A DNA stretch of 64,000 nucleotides, from positions 220,807-284,806 of the forward strand of contig NZ_JAIVFT010000005.1 of assembly GCF_020829665.1 (NCBI RefSeq), read 5' to 3'. Below the pieces are notes generated by a model. The model had not been told where the DNA came from. It was given only the letters and a program-made list of their open reading frames with translations, and ran no database searches. Below, one piece after another: positions 19,501-29,085 of this stretch (the stretch's first letter is position 1; every line of letters starts with the position of its first letter). This stretch comes from Nostoc sp. CHAB 5824. GTDB taxonomy: Bacteria > Cyanobacteriota > Cyanobacteriia > Cyanobacteriales > Nostocaceae. Both the position numbers and the translations under genes were made by a program.

Positions 19501-19826
19501 TGGGTAAGGTCGATCAGCCATGCTGGGGGGGTGGGAAAGCGATCGCGTACAGCCTCAATCGGTTCGCCAAGGAGATAGAGAAATTCTTCCTCGCTAATGC
19601 CATCCATTGCCAAACGCTGGAGAAAATCGGTATCAGTCGTGGATGGAGGATGCGTCAGTGAAGTTCCTCTGTAGGAATCTCGCCAGCATTGCATTCTTCG
19701 TTGAGCCAGATCAGCATTAGTTTCTATATTGGACTTATCGTACTCAGTGGCGCAAAGTGATGCCATGCGTTCATACAACGTGAGCGCATGAAACCAAGCA
19801 GATGATCGAACACACTGTTGATTCAT
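16533..19826 (-). CDS. lanM: Class II lanthipeptide synthetase (LanM)
   Basis: A 1097-residue bifunctional enzyme that dehydrates Ser/Thr and forms (methyl)lanthionine rings. The N-terminal kinase-like dehydratase (DUF4135) spans roughly residues 150-600 and shows DATDFHCDNLI and HPILIDLETLFHP. The C-terminal LanC-like cyclase has its zinc ligands visible: C952 in TAWCHGAPG and C997-H998 in SLCHGDLGN, plus GFSHGASGMAWAL. The ORF opens at a GTG at 19922, but the ATG at 19826 (MNQQCVRSSAWFHALTLYER) better fits the family N-terminus; neither has a good ribosome-binding site. It lies directly downstream of the precursor gene. No transporter/protease LanT is encoded nearby. Confidence 0.93.
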   Translation of the reverse strand: MNQQCVRSSAWFHALTLYERMASLCATEYDKSNIETNADLAQRRMQCWRDSYRGTSLTHPPSTTDTDFLQRLAMDGISEEEFLYLLGEPIEAVRDRFPTPPAWLIDLTQAYNCPLFAKSIPLPEILRGEKVTGFLDLIEPLISQSMERLRQGVQVLLATQSNLAFDPNTVEEVLFTNLPERLLGRLSSTLVLELHVARLQGLLEGDTSERRFESFLQRLRQRHTALTILQEYPVLARQIVSCLDNWVTFSLEFLDHLCADWNAIRATFSPYKDPGILVQLNSGMGDRHRGGRSVLLAMFSSGLQIVYKPRSLAVDVHFQQLLTWLNERGAQPPFQTINILNCGSYGWIEYISAQTCTSQAEIQRFYERQGGYLALLYALDATDFHCDNLIASGEHPILIDLETLFHPRFEKENQNQSDWLASHTMANSVLRIGLLPQREGVTEKFEGVDISGLGASEGQISSKDIPYWDGIGTDEMQLKRKRMEISVGRHRPTLNGAEVNVLDYTEAIEIGFTNTYQLLLQHRDELLSDDGSLAHFATDQVRVVLRETKTYSELLRNSFHPDLLRNALDRDRFFDRLWISAKYNPHLIKVIPAECADLERGDIPLFTTQPSSRDLWNSNHERIPCLYRQSSMERVRSHVQQLSEADLEKQLWFIRASLTSLAMEKEQIRWSTYTLTEPQIAAECRGLLAAAISVGDRLEMLALRGQDDATWLGLTFTNKRHWSLLPLGPDLYDGIPGIVLFLAYLGAITQEQRYTDLAQLALATLRRWIEQRKSHIRWIGAFNGWGGIIYTLVHLSTLWKQPELLAEAEALVALLPNLLGQDEELDIISGSAGCIGSLINLYCSQPSSQTLDAAIQCGDRLISKAKPGWLLKKGGTKPLTGFSHGASGMAWALLELAALTGEERFRTAALNAIAYERSLFCPEVGNWPDLRNFADTVLADSSNQHIFMTAWCHGAPGVGLARLRCLPYIDDAEIRSEIHIALTTTLNNGFGGNHSLCHGDLGNLELLLQASLILDEPQWKTQLDRLSTIILESIDKFGWLCGVPLGVETPGLMTGLSGIGYQMLRLAAPSKVPSVLMLEYPKQHNESISLSRTFLIG

Positions 19827-19949
19827 AGCAAGATTACTAGCATAGAAAAGGAAAGCTAGGCAGCAACTCTCACCGAGAGAATTATGCAGTCTAGCTTCAA
19901 AATTACTTGATTCGCAAAGCACAAATACTCAGCATCCAAAGGGTTAAGC

Positions 19950-20231
19950 CTAGATGCTAAAAGAGCCTGTGCCTATCGACTTTTGACAAAGAAGAATATG
20001 TGTATTGGGCTTACAATCAGTAGTTGGGTCTTTGGTTTTCGCGGTTATATTGCATATCGGATCATTTTTTGTCTGTGCCAATAGGGCACCACCGTTAATA
20101 CCTTCCATCTCCGCATCCGTTAGCTCAATCAGCCCTGCCGGATTTTGAGGAAGTTGCGCTCTTTGCTCTTCACTCAGGCTGTTGCGATACTCTTCATCTT
20201 TCCAAGCGCGAATGATATCTTCATTGGACAT
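19950..20231 (-). CDS. lanA: Mersacidin/lichenicidin-type lanthipeptide precursor
   Basis: A 93-residue precursor. The leader (1-48) has the family signature SNEDIIRAWKDEEYRNSLS, then a LTDAEMEGINGG double-glycine cleavage site at 47-48. The 45-residue core begins ALLAQTKNDPIC and has three cysteines (60, 73, 82) and ten Ser/Thr (T53, T63, T66, T70, T71, T77, S85, T88, S90, S92), enough for up to three thioether rings. A very strong AAGGAGG lies six bases before the ATG. It lies between the AraC regulator and LanM on the same strand and is the obvious LanM substrate. Leader removal would need a C39 protease encoded elsewhere. Confidence 0.92.
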   Translation of the reverse strand: MSNEDIIRAWKDEEYRNSLSEEQRAQLPQNPAGLIELTDAEMEGINGGALLAQTKNDPICNITAKTKDPTTDCKPNTHILLCQKSIGTGSFSI

Positions 20232-20379
20232 TGCTTTCCTCCTTGATTAATCTTGATTAATATTGATTTAAGTTTTCTAGAAACAACTGTGCCAAATTAT
20301 GCACCCAGTTGATTAACTTAATAGTGGCAGGCAATAAGCAATAAATATTGCATATTCATGCAGTTTTTGCTCAATCTTG

Positions 20380-21279
20380 CTATAAATTGGAAAATTTTTT
20401 AGGTGTTACTCCGGTCGATCGTTTAAAGTGGCGATGGAGATGGCTTTGATGGGAAAAACCACAGGCTTGAGCAATATCAGCAATACTCATCTTACCTTGC
20501 AGCAATAGTTGCTTTGCCCTTTCTACTCGCTGTTGAATCAGATATTGGTGTAGACTAAGACCTGTAGATTGCTTAAATAACCGACAAAAGTAATAGCGAC
20601 TAATACCAAGATAATTAGCGATCGCATCAAGGGAAATCTCCTGTGTTAAATTATCCTGAATATAGTCAACTGCTTTTTTTAGCTGCTGTTGCGGTAAACC
20701 TGCTACATACTCCTGGATAGAGGATTTTCGAGTAGAATAATTTTGCAGAAGATGAACAGCTAAAAACGTTGCGGCTGATTCAGCATAGAGACGGCTTTCT
20801 GAACTGTTGGTTTGAAGTTGTGCCTTCAGTCCTAGACCAATTTGATGAACCAGTGGATCTTGGGTGATCAGATGCGGTAACATTTCATATTGATCCGTAT
20901 CTAGCAACTCTACAGCATTGCGAGTCAGTAATTCATGCTGCAAATTGAGCAACAGAATGTTGGCATCCCTATCCCAACGGATTGCTTGGGAAGTATACAT
21001 TGGACAAAGCCCGACAGCACCCGTAAACATTAACCCTGTTTTCAGATGTCTATCTAGGGTTCGCTCCACCCGAAAACTCTGACCAAGATTAATAGTGATG
21101 GCAAATTGTTCAAGAGAATACTCAGGAGTTTCTCCTGGTGGTAGGCAGTGCTGCTCCAAGCTCATCCCACTCCAGATTATCTTACTGCTAGAAAGCATAG
21201 GAGGTTCGGAGAAAACCTGTGAAAAGGGATTTCCACCGTTAGTAACTATTTGTTTTTGGCGATTGTTAGGCATTTTCAT
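20380..21279 (-). CDS. AraC family transcriptional regulator
   Basis: A 299-residue regulator. The C-terminal ~100 residues form the double helix-turn-helix: ISLDAIANYLGISRYYFCRLF, LSLHQYLIQQRVERAKQLL, and MSIADIAQACGFSHQSHLHR followed by GVTPKKF. The N-terminal ~190 residues form a weakly conserved sensing domain. It is the first gene of the co-directional set araC-lanA-lanM, with 148 bases between it and lanA, so it may control the lanthipeptide genes. That role is inferred from position only. The ligand is unknown. Confidence 0.9.
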   Translation of the reverse strand: MKMPNNRQKQIVTNGGNPFSQVFSEPPMLSSSKIIWSGMSLEQHCLPPGETPEYSLEQFAITINLGQSFRVERTLDRHLKTGLMFTGAVGLCPMYTSQAIRWDRDANILLLNLQHELLTRNAVELLDTDQYEMLPHLITQDPLVHQIGLGLKAQLQTNSSESRLYAESAATFLAVHLLQNYSTRKSSIQEYVAGLPQQQLKKAVDYIQDNLTQEISLDAIANYLGISRYYFCRLFKQSTGLSLHQYLIQQRVERAKQLLLQGKMSIADIAQACGFSHQSHLHRHFKRSTGVTPKKFSNL

Positions 21280-21367
21280 TGCTGCTTTCTCTCTTGATTG
21301 TTTAGTAAAATAGATATACGAAATGGGTTATTAAAAATACCCTAAAAAGGAAAAATAAAAAGATATA

Positions 21368-21747
21368 AGAGGATGTTTGAAAAGTATTTGGCTGTGATTT
21401 TAGGCACTTATTGATCCCCCCTGACCCCCTTAAAAAAGCAGGGCTGTTTCATTCCCTAAAAGACGTTCATTTACAAACGTTGCAAGCAAAAAAATCAAGT
21501 GACTAAAAAATCTGATTGGGCAAGAAAATGGCGCTCACACTTAAATTTACTGGTTGAGGTGGTAGTTTTTATTTCTCCCACTCAAGCAAATTTCTGACTC
21601 ATACTCTTGACAAAATCCTTAAGGGATCGAATGAAACAGCCCTGCTTAAAAAGGGGGGAACCGGAATCAAAGTTCCCCTTTTTAAGGAAAATTGAGAGGT
21701 ATCTAAAACTTTTGATACAAACAAGAGGTAATTTTAAAACATCCTCT
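21368..21747. mobile_element. Outer MITE-like element, AGAGGATGTTT ends
   Basis: About 380 bp bounded by AGAGGATGTTT (21368-21378) and its complement AAACATCCTCT (21737-21747). It contains a second element (21439-21644) inserted within it. It lies in the gap between the AraC gene and the truncated helicase and has no coding capacity. The ends resemble those of cyanobacterial insertion sequences. Confidence 0.6.
21439..21644. mobile_element. Inner MITE, CAGGGCTGTTTCATTC ends
   Basis: A 206-bp element with perfect 16-bp inverted ends CAGGGCTGTTTCATTC / GAATGAAACAGCCCTG. It is flanked by near-identical CTTAAAAAAG and CTTAAAAAGG, which look like a target-site duplication. The target is the common cyanobacterial repeat of the CCCCCTTAAAAAGGGGG type, itself inside the outer element. 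Confidence 0.7.
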
Positions 21748-21810
21748 AAGGTAAAATTTTAAAGTTAAACTTTTAAAGTTACTTACCTCAGACATAAAAG
21801 TTTAGATTCC

Positions 21811-23808
21811 TTGACAGTTAATGCCTTTAACAACTTATTTGCAAAAAAAGCTGATACCAAGCCGGGAAAAAAGGAACGTTCAGCATTTGCAGTGCGAATT
21901 CCCACCATAGTTATCATGGTAGATGAACTCGCTGGTGATGGTGCAGGTGCACCCTTTGTCCGTAAATTAGCAGAATGGTTGGAACAGCAATTTATTAAAC
22001 CGTTTGATACAAATCAATCTCCGTTTAAAATTGTGCTGATTCTTGCTGATGCCTCACTCAGCAATGAAGTTGTGTTAGATAGCTTTTTGAACTCAGGCGA
22101 TCGCGCTCCTGATAAAGTTCTAATAAGTCAAAGTCGAGGTGAAGCACCGTTTCGGGTGACAGGCACTCATACAAAAATTGGCCCCAAAAAACACCCAACG
22201 CTACACGTCATGACAAATAGCTATCCCGCCAGTAAACTCAGTATTGATTACAGTATTAGGCTGTCGCCCATTAAACCAGGTCAAAACAGTGACGGCACAG
22301 AGCAGACAATTAGACAAGCAATTCGAGAAAAATCAGAAGAGGAATCGCTAACAAATGCCTACTTAGAAATCAAGGCTGGGTTACAACAGGGAGCAGAGCA
22401 GTTAATTTTCTTTGCTCAGGATAAAGCTTTTCTACGTCAGTTGCAGGAAAAATTAACCACTGGTAAAGAACCTCTGGTAAACAGAGAACAGGTGGAGGTT
22501 TTGGATCAAAGTGTATCACCCGATCAGCGATTGAAATTAGTAAAGCCGCCACGACGAGATGAAGTCCGAGTTTTTCTCATGACTTCTTCAGGCGCAAGAG
22601 GTGTGTCTTTCCCGAAAACAGATTGGATTATAGCTGCAATTCCCCGATTTAATATTGAAGCCGCTTTAATGGAAGTCGCGCAATTAATTTACCGTGGTCG
22701 AGGAATGTATACAGATCCAGAAACCGGAACGGAAGTTTCTGGAGATAACAAAGCAAGACGCTTAGTTATGCTAATCAATGATTTCATCATTGAAAGAGAA
22801 GACATTGATCCTAAAAGACTATGGTTGCGTCAATCCAGCGATTTATTGACTTTGCTGGTAATGTTGCGCTCTACAATTCACACCCGCATCAAAGGTGATG
22901 CAGGACTTAATAAAAACCGAATTGCATTTGTTCCAGTTGGCTCTGTTGGCGATGAAGAATTGTTGCGTTTAATGTCTGATGATGTCTTAGATTTCTTGCG
23001 TGAAGCCAAAATTTTTATCAGTGATAGTCATCCTCAAGAAGCAAAAGCAATTGTGAAAAAGGCAGAGCAGTTAACTGCAAACATCTTTAAACATTTTGAC
23101 TTGAGAGGTCAATCATTAGAAAAAAATGCCAAGTCTTATGCAAATTATCAAACTTTACAAGCTTTGGTCAAAACTGTTTCTAGAATTTCAAGCCGATTAT
23201 TACCAACTTTAGATAACGACGAGTTACAGATACCAGATAATCTAACTTGTATAGGCCCTTTCTGGATAGAAGATTGGAGCGATCGCCAAACTGAAGAAAT
23301 ATTTAGCTTTGAAGCATGGAAAGCTGATGTTAAACAAAATAGCAGTCGTCTTTTAGGATCGCTAAAAGAAATTGCCGAAAGCAAAAAGTTCAAATTTCCC
23401 TCAAAACTCAAACGTCCTGCCAACGAACTGTATAAACTATTGAGTCGAGAACAAGAGGGATTTGTGATTGAATCTTCCACACGTCAAGCCTTAAAAACTA
23501 AAAACATAGTTATTGGCTTACCTCTAGACTATCCCCATTTCTGGGATGAACAATCAGAAGATGATACTCGCCAACAGGTATTACAAGATCCGCAAGCTTG
23601 GAGAAGTGCGCTAGGACGTTCTCTAACTCCTCAAGGCTTAATCATACCTGTAGTACCTCATTATCGCACATTTCCTTGGGTAGCTGTGGCGGGTAGACGG
23701 ATTTTTACACAATTAGAAACAGTTTTTAGCGATCGCTACTTTATGGCATCCAGTGAATTGAATCTTCTGAATACCATCCTGCTTGAAGATGAAGCAGATA
23801 ATAAATAG
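21811..23808 (+). pseudogene. N-terminally truncated superfamily 2 helicase
   Basis: A 665-codon open frame that starts abruptly inside a helicase. A motif-II-like strand (IVIMVDELAGDGAG) appears within the first 50 residues. No Walker A loop is present. Later VFLMTSSGARGVSFP and VAQLIYRGRGMY fit helicase motifs V and VI. The only starts are non-ATG (TTG at 21811), and an in-frame stop lies at 21766. It has therefore lost its nucleotide-binding half and is probably a remnant, although it is long and free of internal stops. It is not closely similar to the DinG-like helicase at 44.8-48.2 kb. Its last 11 codons recur at 16157. Confidence 0.65.
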
Positions 23809-24103
23809 TTAATGTACGTTTAAAAATTACTTAGCCCAATAGTGAAATTCTTCAACCAAGCTACGGGCTAGGTCAATTATACCAGTTTTGTTAGATACAC
23901 TTAGCAGGGCTAGACGCGCCATTGATCAATTCCTTAAAATTAGGCTAGAAGCAAAGGATCTCAAGTTTTGCATAAGCCTTGCCTCACTTCAAGACCTTTC
24001 GGAATCATTCTGAGATCCGGTAGTGGCGTAGCAACAAAAGGAGGTAGACAGGTTATCCGTAACTCCTTTGACATTGAAAAGTTTAGGCTAGCAAGGAGAA
24101 GAA
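23773..24103. repeat. Accessory-segment boundary repeat, copy C
   Basis: Direct repeat of 16157-16480. It starts in the last codons of the truncated helicase, continues through a copy of the purH 5' end (23842-24008), and ends with the same AAAGGAGGT-containing tail. Confidence 0.85.
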
Positions 24104-24798
24104 GGTAGATAACTACTTAGCGATGTTACATTTCGCTTGTGCTTGGATTACTTTTAAACCCGTTTTGGTTTTTGGATAGGCTCTTAATCTATAAATTTAT
24201 CAGCAAATAATATGAAGAGGATGCAAAGATTTTCATTCCAATATAGACATCTAAGTAAATATTCGGTATCTAGTTATTATCGGGTTATTTAGATATTTCC
24301 TATTTTCAAGCTAAACATCCAAGCAATAACCCCCAACGAGGACATAAAGATTCATTCTTCTATGGTCTGTCAAGTGTTCCCTATTTTCAAGCTAGTAAGA
24401 CTTACGCATTGACAAACCAACTAAATTATGGGCTACTGTGGCTTTCAGGCATTCAAGCTTTATTTTTAACTCTATTTCAACGGTGACTAGGGTTTTTACT
24501 AGCCTACGCTACTGATGAAGAATGATTGAAATACTCCTGAAACTAGTTTTGTTTGTGAATCGACACGCTCATTAATTTGTATAGTGCCTAAGACTTAGAT
24601 AGTATCAGATAGTTAGATAAGTGCTACGTAAAAGCCAATCAAAGGGGGAATCTTCAAATAAAAATTCGTAGCCCCTAAAGGTGACATGAAAAAACGTCGA
24701 AACGTCAATATTTGGCGAATTTTTGGGCGTTTGAACAGCGTTAACTGCAACTTGAGAACTTAATTTACTCGAAAAATCGATTCAGGTAGGAAAAAATT
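24104..24798. other. Long upstream region of the RTX gene
   Basis: No gene is seen. It contains a duplicated TTCAAGCTA-type stretch (CCTATTTTCAAGCTA near 24300 and again near 24380) and a partial end of the local insertion sequence (AAGACTTACGCATTGACA, 24396-24413). A promoter for the RTX gene is presumably here but cannot be placed. Confidence 0.4.
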
Positions 24799-27495
24799 AT
24801 GGCAAATATCATTGGAACCAAGGGGAATGATACCCTAGTGGGCACTAACAGCGCAGATACGATTGATGGTAATGGTAATGGTAACGACCCATTTGTTTCT
24901 CAGGACAACGATAGTCTGACTGGTGGCGGTGGCAACGATAAATTTGTCTACAACTTAAACTACTCTAATAGCAACACCGATACTATTACTGATTTCGGTG
25001 GTGTAGGTAAGGGTATAACTCCCTCATCAGCAGTCATTGCCGAAGTGGATACCATCCAATTCCAAGGCTATAATTTTACTCCCCAAAATCTGCTGCTTAC
25101 TCAGAATGGCAGCAATCTGGAAATCACCTTTGAAGGGGAGGCTGCTGCAAAAGTCATCCTTCAAAACTTCAAATTAGAAAACCTGGATAATCTGCCAGCA
25201 ATTTCTTCACGACCTGCTATTGGCAATATCCTGTTTTATGGACAAACCAGTATCACCGACAGTTTTGATGTGTTTGATGCCAACTCCACTCAAACTAACC
25301 TGTTCAACAAGAACACAGTGACATTCCTCAATGACCTTGACAACAACATTATAGGTTTAGACAACTCAAATGATGTGGTGAATGGTCAAGGGGGTAATGA
25401 CAAAATCGATGGCTTGAGTGGTAACGACCTGCTACGCGGTGGTACGGGCAATGATACTCTCATTGGTGGTGAAGGGGATGACTCCTTCAACGGTGGTGAA
25501 GGGGATGACTCCCTCAACGGTGGTGAAGGGGATGACTCCTTCAACGGTGGTGAAGGGGATGACCTGTTGTCGGGTGATGCGGGCAATGACAACCTTCTTG
25601 GTGGTACGGACAATGATACCCTTCTTGGTGGTAGTGGTGACGATCGCTTAGATGTTGGTTCTTCAAATCTTGATTTTTTTGTAGGAGGCGATCAGCTACT
25701 CTCTGGAGATGATGGCAACGATACTCTCTTTGCCTCAGGCGACGAAAGCCGCGGCGGGAACAACTATTACTCCTTTGGTAACAACACCCTCAACGGTGGC
25801 GCTGGTGACGATTACTTGATTGTTAACTTTTCAAAAGGCAATAACCTGCTGAATGGTGATGACGGCAACGATACGTTCTTCAACGATTACAGTGGCAATA
25901 GTGGCAATGATACGATCGATGGAGGTAAAGGTGACGATTTGTTGTCCTATAACAACAGTGACGGTTTCTACTATGCTAGGGAGGGAATCACTTCAACTTT
26001 TAATCCTACTACTAATATTGGCTCAATTACGCTAGGCACGACACTGGTTAACTACAAGAATATAGAGCGATTAAATATCAGAGGTACAGAGTACGATGAC
26101 TTGATTGTGGGGAGCAGCGGCAATGATACGCTTGGCGGATTATACAGTAGTGGCAATGATACTGTAGATGGGGGAATAGGTGACGATTTGTTGATCGTCG
26201 ATGACCAAAATGCTACCGGGGGAATTACTTCGACCTTCAATGCTACTACTAATACTGGAACAATTACGGCAGCCACGACACTGGTTAGTTACAAAAATAT
26301 CGAACGATTAAACATCACAGGTGGATTCTATGATGACAATATTGTGGGGAGCAATGGGAACGATACGCTCGATCCGGGCAGGAGTGGCAATGATACGGTA
26401 GATGGGGGAACAGGTGACGATTTGTTGAAGTTTTTGAACTATGGTAACGACGGAATCACTTCGACATTCAATGCTACTACTAATACTGGAACAATTACGG
26501 CGGGCGCGAGTGGGGTTAGCTACAAGAATATTGAACGATTAGAGATCACAGATACACAGTATGATGATTTGATTCTGGGGAGCAATGGCAATGATACGTT
26601 CTTCAGCTTCGATTCTGGCGATGACACGATAGATGGGGGCGGTGGTGACGATTTGTTATCCTATACCCCCAATAGTGGCGAGGGAATCACTTCAACTTTC
26701 GATACTAGCACTAATACTGGCTTAATTACGACAGGCAGGGATCGGGTTAGCTACAAGAATATCGAACGATTAGAGATCGCAGGCACATCCTACGATGACA
26801 ATATTGTGGGGAGCAATGGCAACGATAGGATAATAGGAAACTTTACTTTCTATGTTGGGTATCGTGAACTTTCTAGCGTTGAGGTTATTCGTGGCAATGA
26901 CACAATAGATGGGGGCGAAGGTGACGATTTGTTGATCGTCCATGACAGCGGTGATTCCGAGGGCAAGGGAATCACTTCAACATTCAATGCTACTACTAAC
27001 ACTGGCTCAATTACGGCTGGCACAAATCAGGTTAGCTACAAGAATATCGAACGATTAGATATCATAGGTACACAGTACGATGACTTGATTCTGGGGGGCA
27101 ATGAGAATGATACCATCAACGGTGGTGGTGGCAATGATACCCTCATAGGTGGCAACGGTAATGATAGCCTAATTGGAGGATCTGGTACTGATACCTTTGC
27201 TTTCAATAGTTTTAATGAAGGCATTGATGAAATTTATGACTTCAACGCGACTAATGAACTAATTCGGGTATCGGCTGCTGGTTTTGGTGGTGGGTTATCA
27301 ATTGGTTCACTTCAGACAAGTCAGTTTAGCATCGGAGCATCTGCAACCACTAGCACTCAGCAATTTATTTACAACAATGTTACAGGTGCATTGTTCTTTG
27401 ACCAAGATGGCAATGCGAGTGCCTTTACTCAGGTACAATTTGGACAACTTTCGAGTGGGTTGTCACTAACCACAAACAATTTTGTGGTTGTTTAA
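24799..27495 (+). CDS. RTX calcium-binding repeat protein
   Basis: An 898-residue protein made largely of hemolysin-type calcium-binding nonapeptides (GGxGxDxLx), starting [20 protein letters not shown]. At residues ~222-255 four near-identical [13 protein letters not shown] repeats occur, identical at DNA level too. From ~390 to ~790 a longer module occurs five times: [16 protein letters not shown] followed by [26 protein letters not shown]. The C-terminal ~90 residues ([20 protein letters not shown] to NNFVVV) are typical of cyanobacterial RTX proteins and probably hold the type I secretion signal. There is no N-terminal signal peptide. It is probably surface or extracellular. GTAGGAAAAAATT precedes the ATG. 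Confidence 0.93.
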   Translation: MANIIGTKGNDTLVGTNSADTIDGNGNGNDPFVSQDNDSLTGGGGNDKFVYNLNYSNSNTDTITDFGGVGKGITPSSAVIAEVDTIQFQGYNFTPQNLLLTQNGSNLEITFEGEAAAKVILQNFKLENLDNLPAISSRPAIGNILFYGQTSITDSFDVFDANSTQTNLFNKNTVTFLNDLDNNIIGLDNSNDVVNGQGGNDKIDGLSGNDLLRGGTGNDTLIGGEGDDSFNGGEGDDSLNGGEGDDSFNGGEGDDLLSGDAGNDNLLGGTDNDTLLGGSGDDRLDVGSSNLDFFVGGDQLLSGDDGNDTLFASGDESRGGNNYYSFGNNTLNGGAGDDYLIVNFSKGNNLLNGDDGNDTFFNDYSGNSGNDTIDGGKGDDLLSYNNSDGFYYAREGITSTFNPTTNIGSITLGTTLVNYKNIERLNIRGTEYDDLIVGSSGNDTLGGLYSSGNDTVDGGIGDDLLIVDDQNATGGITSTFNATTNTGTITAATTLVSYKNIERLNITGGFYDDNIVGSNGNDTLDPGRSGNDTVDGGTGDDLLKFLNYGNDGITSTFNATTNTGTITAGASGVSYKNIERLEITDTQYDDLILGSNGNDTFFSFDSGDDTIDGGGGDDLLSYTPNSGEGITSTFDTSTNTGLITTGRDRVSYKNIERLEIAGTSYDDNIVGSNGNDRIIGNFTFYVGYRELSSVEVIRGNDTIDGGEGDDLLIVHDSGDSEGKGITSTFNATTNTGSITAGTNQVSYKNIERLDIIGTQYDDLILGGNENDTINGGGGNDTLIGGNGNDSLIGGSGTDTFAFNSFNEGIDEIYDFNATNELIRVSAAGFGGGLSIGSLQTSQFSIGASATTSTQQFIYNNVTGALFFDQDGNASAFTQVQFGQLSSGLSLTTNNFVVV

Positions 27496-27672
27496 TCGTG
27501 ATTAGCGCTCTATCACTCTAAGCAAAGAAAATAGGAAATGGTCGGATTGCGAGGTATCTAAAATAGCAACTCGCATCCGATTTATCAATGCAATTATAGC
27601 CAGCGATCGCGTCAACAGTTAACTTTGTAGGAGTTACCCAATTCTTGAATTAAATCTATCCCTGATGGCTCT

Positions 27673-28871
27673 TAGGACTTACGCATTGACAGGAAATGGA
27701 CTATGTGCATTCAAGCCCACCTGTTGTTTAAGGTGTTCCAGAATGAAGTCACGAGCAACCTGAAGAGATAAATTTCTTTGGAGTTCGTACCAATTTTAAA
27801 TTAACTCTTCCGCTCGCATTAACTCTAATTGAGTAAACGCACGGATAGCACTAAAAAAATGAGTTTTTATTGCCTCAGTTGTTCTGACCATAAACTGTTC
27901 AATTCCACATACCTGTTTAATGGCTCTGTGGTAACATTCAATCCCCCAATGAATTGAATGTAATGCCTTAAATTCAACCCTAGTAATTGCAATTAGTGCA
28001 TCTTCTTCTGCTTCTGGTAAAAATATGATATAGTATCTTGGCTCTCCGTTTTTGAATACTTTTTGAAATACTTTCACTTTCCCAAAACTTTTTAGATGCA
28101 CAATTAAGCCTTCTTCGGGTATTTCTAGATTTTGGACTTGGGTATAATCTCGACCATTGATGGAACATGAGCGGTTTTTAGCTATGCCCATAAAAAGCCC
28201 TAATCCCTTATCTCTAATAAATCTTAGGTTTTCGCGGCTTGAATATCAAGCGTCTGTAGTCACAGTATAAGGTTGCATTCCCCAAGCCAAAACTTCTGTA
28301 ATCATTTCTCTTAAATAATCATTTTTAGTTTTACCTTCCAGTTTGTTGTAGATGCGATAATTCACAGGTACCGATTTACCCGATGGGTCGGTGTAGTACA
28401 ATGTTATTAACTAAATACCCTTGACTACACGATGATGTTTTCCTGACCAAAAATAACCGATTAATTCTGTTAGATTTGGGTCACTATAAGGCTTGTCAAT
28501 TACTGTATCGTCTCCACTTAATGTTCCACCGCTCAAATTGATATGTGGTCTTAACTCGATAAATAAATCCTTGGGTTCATACTGCTCCCGTAACAAAAAT
28601 CTATTGACACTATCATGAGATAAATCTTCCAGAATTCTTGCCAAACGTACACATCCTGGGTATTTTGATTCTGCCAGGAGAAATAGAGTGTAAGTGTTCA
28701 AGTCACACTTTGCTGTTGATGGCTTAGTAGTAGCTCTGATAATCCCAACCCCAGATAGAGCAACATAGGTATTATCCGTTTTTTGCAGCCCTTAAGGATT
28801 AGCGATCGCATCTGTCTTTCTTTGTTACTTCTAATTCATAGCTTGCACTCCTTGTCAATCCATAAGTCCTA
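27673..28871 (-). mobile_element. Decayed IS701/IS4-like insertion sequence
   Basis: About 1.2 kb bounded by imperfect inverted ends TAGGACTTACGCATTGACA (left) and TTGTCAATCCATAAGTCCTA (right). It encloses one broken minus-strand transposase. Solo copies of the left end lie at 24396 and 35597, and the 61577 MITE has a related end. Confidence 0.75.
27796..28760 (-). pseudogene. Transposase (IS701/IS4-like), disrupted
   Basis: Two frames together encode a DDE transposase: an N-terminal part (LSGDDTVIDKPYS, YFWSGKHHRVVKGI) and a C-terminal part (HWGIECYHRAIKQVCGIEQF). They are joined by sequence that still reads LYYTDPSGKSVPVNYRIYN and LREMITEVLAWGMQPYTVTT. The gene is broken by a frameshift/stop near 28410 and by a TGA at about 28245, where the family has Trp (TTDA-stop-YSS). 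The catalytic Asp, Asp and Glu positions are still recognisable. It cannot make an active enzyme. Confidence 0.8.
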
Positions 28872-29085
28872 AAAAAATTCTCTGAAGTTGTTGGAGAAAC
28901 GGTTTCAGCCATTGCGTGGCGGCTGGTGACAGCTTCGCTACTTTCCCCCCATCAAGGAAGCTTGACTAGCTAACGATGTCAACCTCCTCAATGGTGGGCG
29001 GCTAGGCAAAAAGCTCGGAAGTCTTTTCCATCAGCGCGGTGCCTTCAATTCATGGGCAGGCAGCCTACAGGCGAGCCAATCAGGC

